Shown here piece by piece: positions 63,001-64,000 of a stretch of DNA of 64,000 nt (positions are counted from its first letter, which is position 1; every line of letters starts with the position of its first letter). The translations under genes and the position numbers were made by a program. The stretch is from Bremerella cremea. Lineage in GTDB: Bacteria; Planctomycetota; Planctomycetia; Pirellulales; Pirellulaceae. The notes beneath the pieces are model-generated. The model worked only from the letters and a program-made list of their open reading frames with translations, did no database searches and was not told where the DNA came from. The DNA is taken from NCBI RefSeq assembly GCF_003335505.1, contig NZ_QPEX01000024.1, positions 372,001-436,000 of the forward strand, in the 5' to 3' direction.

Positions 63001-63519
63001 ATGGGGATAGCTCTTGAGCAATGTCTCGAAACGCTGGGCCGCCACCTTCAAGTCGCCCAGGGCCACCGCATTGCGGGCCGCCTCAAGCAACACCTGGCGT
63101 TGGAGATTGTTGCTGATGTTCGGATCGGCCCCCTGGGGTAGCCTTATCGGCTTGCTCGGTGGGATCTCTTCGGCGATCGGCGGTATGAGGCTGGGCCCCT
63201 GATCCGAGTTGGCTTCGCTTGGTAGTAAAGATGCTTGTGGCTGGGAGAATCGCGCATCGTTTATCGCATTACTAGGAGGTGTAAGCGATAGCGGAATGAT
63301 CTTATCCTCGCTGGCTTTCTGCAGCGATGTGGGCACCGGAAGTCTTCGAGATAAAGGAACTTCCTCCGGCGGGGCCGCTTCGACGATCCACGAAAACATC
63401 AGCAGAAAAACGAAAGCAACAGAGCGAGAAACGGCGGCTGCTAGCGAACCCTGCCAGCAGCGACATCCTCGGTCGAGTTGACCCTGACTGTCCACTTCTT
63501 GATCGAGATTCCTCTCCAT
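60004..63519 (-). CDS. BcsC-like TPR / outer-membrane beta-barrel protein
   Basis: An 1171-residue protein. ATG 63519 follows directly on an in-frame GTG. A signal anchor lies near residues 33-49 (VAFVFLLMFSWIVEA). A Pro/Ser-rich stretch precedes at least twelve TPR-like repeats (about 120-880), for example YPHDMEGRLEYAGILLRLDR and DPQNTKASLTLADLL. The last roughly 300 residues are beta-rich with alternating aromatic residues (GNSFGAGIHQRFWEDFRYFAEVDVQVF, here abridged; FELGGFLQNVAENSQ) and end YLILWFP, a terminal Phe-type barrel end. This is the layout of BcsC or PgaA, the outer-membrane exporter of cellulose or PNAG. It converges on the synthase gene with its stop three bases away. Confidence 0.83.
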   Translation of the reverse strand: MERNLDQEVDSQGQLDRGCRCWQGSLAAAVSRSVAFVFLLMFSWIVEAAPPEEVPLSRRLPVPTSLQKASEDKIIPLSLTPPSNAINDARFSQPQASLLPSEANSDQGPSLIPPIAEEIPPSKPIRLPQGADPNISNNLQRQVLLEAARNAVALGDLKVAAQRFETLLKSYPHDMEGRLEYAGILLRLDRQQEAIANYRQVLVLDPQNTKASLTLADLLIGQHQFDEANALLTKQLHIEPNNVSVALRLANVLLQMGKRAAAMETLHHSVLKIQLSNADRLSAAMLLRALNDPAAALQMLEPLIQHQTLSHDGLTLALRCLASLGNFEAMQQLAAQYGEDNPENISKMLELSGELLDEEDSLAALFLLEAITAELQTDSDVLTLLARARVAQYQLPLAQQMLEEFGHLIPERERILLWGEILQRSGNYLEAISDFEQILLEEPNNRRAVYGKAQVLQALGQYGGAEATLRCYAQAFPQELGPRFRLAQLLIDQQQLGQAEFIYQEIISQEPGVVFAYRALLNLLIRQHRYDQAAALIDQLQRTRPFEPLLMSTLRIEQGLLFVKLGQAIEAMELLRNHEPASRTLLPDGFLVMYQAACFIGEPSQIESAKASLLGCCGQSLELSVRMSDEALAQCLDSLAACILEQANQMSSSQISIAVRLADAYAAGSCMPDLCRAEELYRSVIALSPTNARARIGLARVLLKMDQPVESDAVYARLDQDMPTFVTARREYARVTYAVHGRRAGDAVYAALLRDAPSAASMPVQSVHVGPALTLTARQPAPMDVASAISLERQAKSWKDWRPTQAICDYQSLIAVEPANEDAYFDLGQQYLEKQRTCAAMNTYKELLCVNPCSEPARIALSGISRSTQPRGTFDFLYFGQSGRNGLANINRVSLEWGAEIPLGDADQFLRFDYAHLVYDPKTTGTVLGNSFGAGIHQRFWEDFRYFAEVDVQVFDEGFSPRPVFDTGVSVDTWFDGRFELGGFLQNVAENSQSIAQDIYMGGGRLAGSMMPTSWWTMQSRYRFSGYSDHNFRHDLFVHNRFQLMKAPNELNFLADYDFLSFDEGSIFGPGPGIDGTIHPYFAPSGFSQVSLGFEYKWHLGRYDFEGAPQRWVSLEYRAQWDSQGQFYNIGRVRGYWDICGRLAAGAETSLTRSAVYNNDVAYAYLILWFP

Positions 63520-63973
63520 CACTCACCATTTCCCGCTACATGAATCAACGTTGCTTGCGTACTATGTCTCAATTCTTTCGACCATTGGAATCGGTCGATT
63601 CAGTTTAAGGTGGTACAATCAGCGCAATCCCTAACGCTAGCAGTTTCATGCGCCTATTACGTAGAAAACGTTGAGTTGGAAGACTTTTCGGGGCCGGCAA
63701 GCGAGCCCCTTATGCCTGATCTCGCTATCTGTAGCTTTGCCGACGATCGCGGTATGGCAGGCCCCCCCAATCACAACACGACATCCAGCGTCCAGACATC
63801 CACTCGGGGCGCAACAACAGCGAACGGGCCAGAGCAGCCCAAAGAAAAAGAAACATTATCGAAGCGTTGAAGCTTTCACGTAATTCCCGGCGAGTCGCTG
63901 CGACGCTTCGCAAGTAATTTTACAAATCACTCCCCCTCTGCGCCGATTTCACCTTTTTTCAGGAGTATCAAAG
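63520..63973. other. Divergent region between BcsC-like gene and the last gene
   Basis: A 454-base gap with no supported gene. An inverted repeat CGAAGCGT (63860-63867) / ACGCTTCG (63903-63910), eight perfect pairs 35 bases apart, lies upstream of the last gene. Promoters for both directions should be here. Confidence 0.5.
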
Positions 63974-64000
63974 ATGTTCATTCAGGATGTGTCTGCCCAG
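63974..64000 (+). CDS. Start of a gene running off the window (product unknown)
   Basis: ATG 63974 is preceded by AGGAG (63961-63965), eight bases away, and the frame is open for nine codons (MFIQDVSAQ) to the window end. The strong ribosome binding site makes it a likely gene start, but nine residues do not identify the product. Confidence 0.5.

Noticed and set aside
63610-63870. An 86-residue plus-strand frame near the right edge
   Set aside because: It has no ribosome binding site and a low-complexity C-terminus rich in Thr, Ser and Gln, and the well-supported gene start lies further on at 63974.

Overview
The window looks like a chromosomal segment of a marine planctomycete, most probably of the Pirellulaceae (Blastopirellula/Bremerella-like). 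This is inferred from gene content: an N-terminal LEPR-XLL surface protein, a DUF1559 protein with a prepilin-type leader, a DUF1592-family cytochrome next to a DUF1552 protein, two formylglycine-type sulfatases, a DUF1570 protein, an EF-hand/esterase fusion and a sodium-pumping NQR operon. Several genes use GTG or TTG starts. I saw no rRNA, tRNA, CRISPR array, insertion sequence or phage gene.

Layout. 1-10169: the 5' end of a giant LEPR-XLL surface protein (minus strand, running off the left edge), a small secreted planctomycete protein, and an export-type locus: PqqD/M50-protease/HlyD fusion, HlyD adaptor, GAF-HlyD fusion, and a divergent TolC-like lipoprotein. No ABC transporter is present. 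10338-16765: a sulfatase, a DUF1570 peptidase-like protein, and a tandem pair of membrane-anchored paralogs. 16894-21234: a four-gene minus-strand cassette of C39-like cysteine peptidase, RimK-like ATP-grasp ligase, GCS2-type ligase and N-formylglutamate amidohydrolase, which is a predicted amidoligase (peptide-like metabolite or peptide-tagging) system. 21427-24211: a small membrane protein, a prepilin-peptidase homolog with an altered second active-site motif, queD and mogA. 24321-30552: an 1154-residue protein that best fits PPi-type PEP carboxykinase, a diverged IlvD/Edd dehydratase and an Hsp20, separated by a structured noncoding stretch at 27969-28103.

31161-39447: DUF1559 protein plus a small lipoprotein, DUF1552 and DUF1592 genes, a sulfatase and an EF-hand esterase. 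39584-46836: a complete nqrABCDEF-apbE-nqrM operon on the minus strand, with a perfect TGTGA-N6-TCACA palindrome 54 bases upstream of nqrA. 47417-51390: a HisA-related TIM barrel and two membrane-anchored alpha/alpha-toroid paralogs. 51847-54161: rpmG (54 codons) and recJ. 55086-63519: a polysaccharide locus with a GH5 glycosidase, a BcsA-type synthase carrying PilZ and a fused TPR region, and a BcsC-like TPR/outer-membrane protein, with no bcsB visible. A new gene starts at 63974.

The three most promising groups for follow-up are the export locus without an ABC transporter beside a giant surface protein, the C39/ATP-grasp/GCS2/amidohydrolase cassette, and the BcsA-TPR polysaccharide machine. 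All functional assignments rest on reading the translations by eye; no database search was possible.
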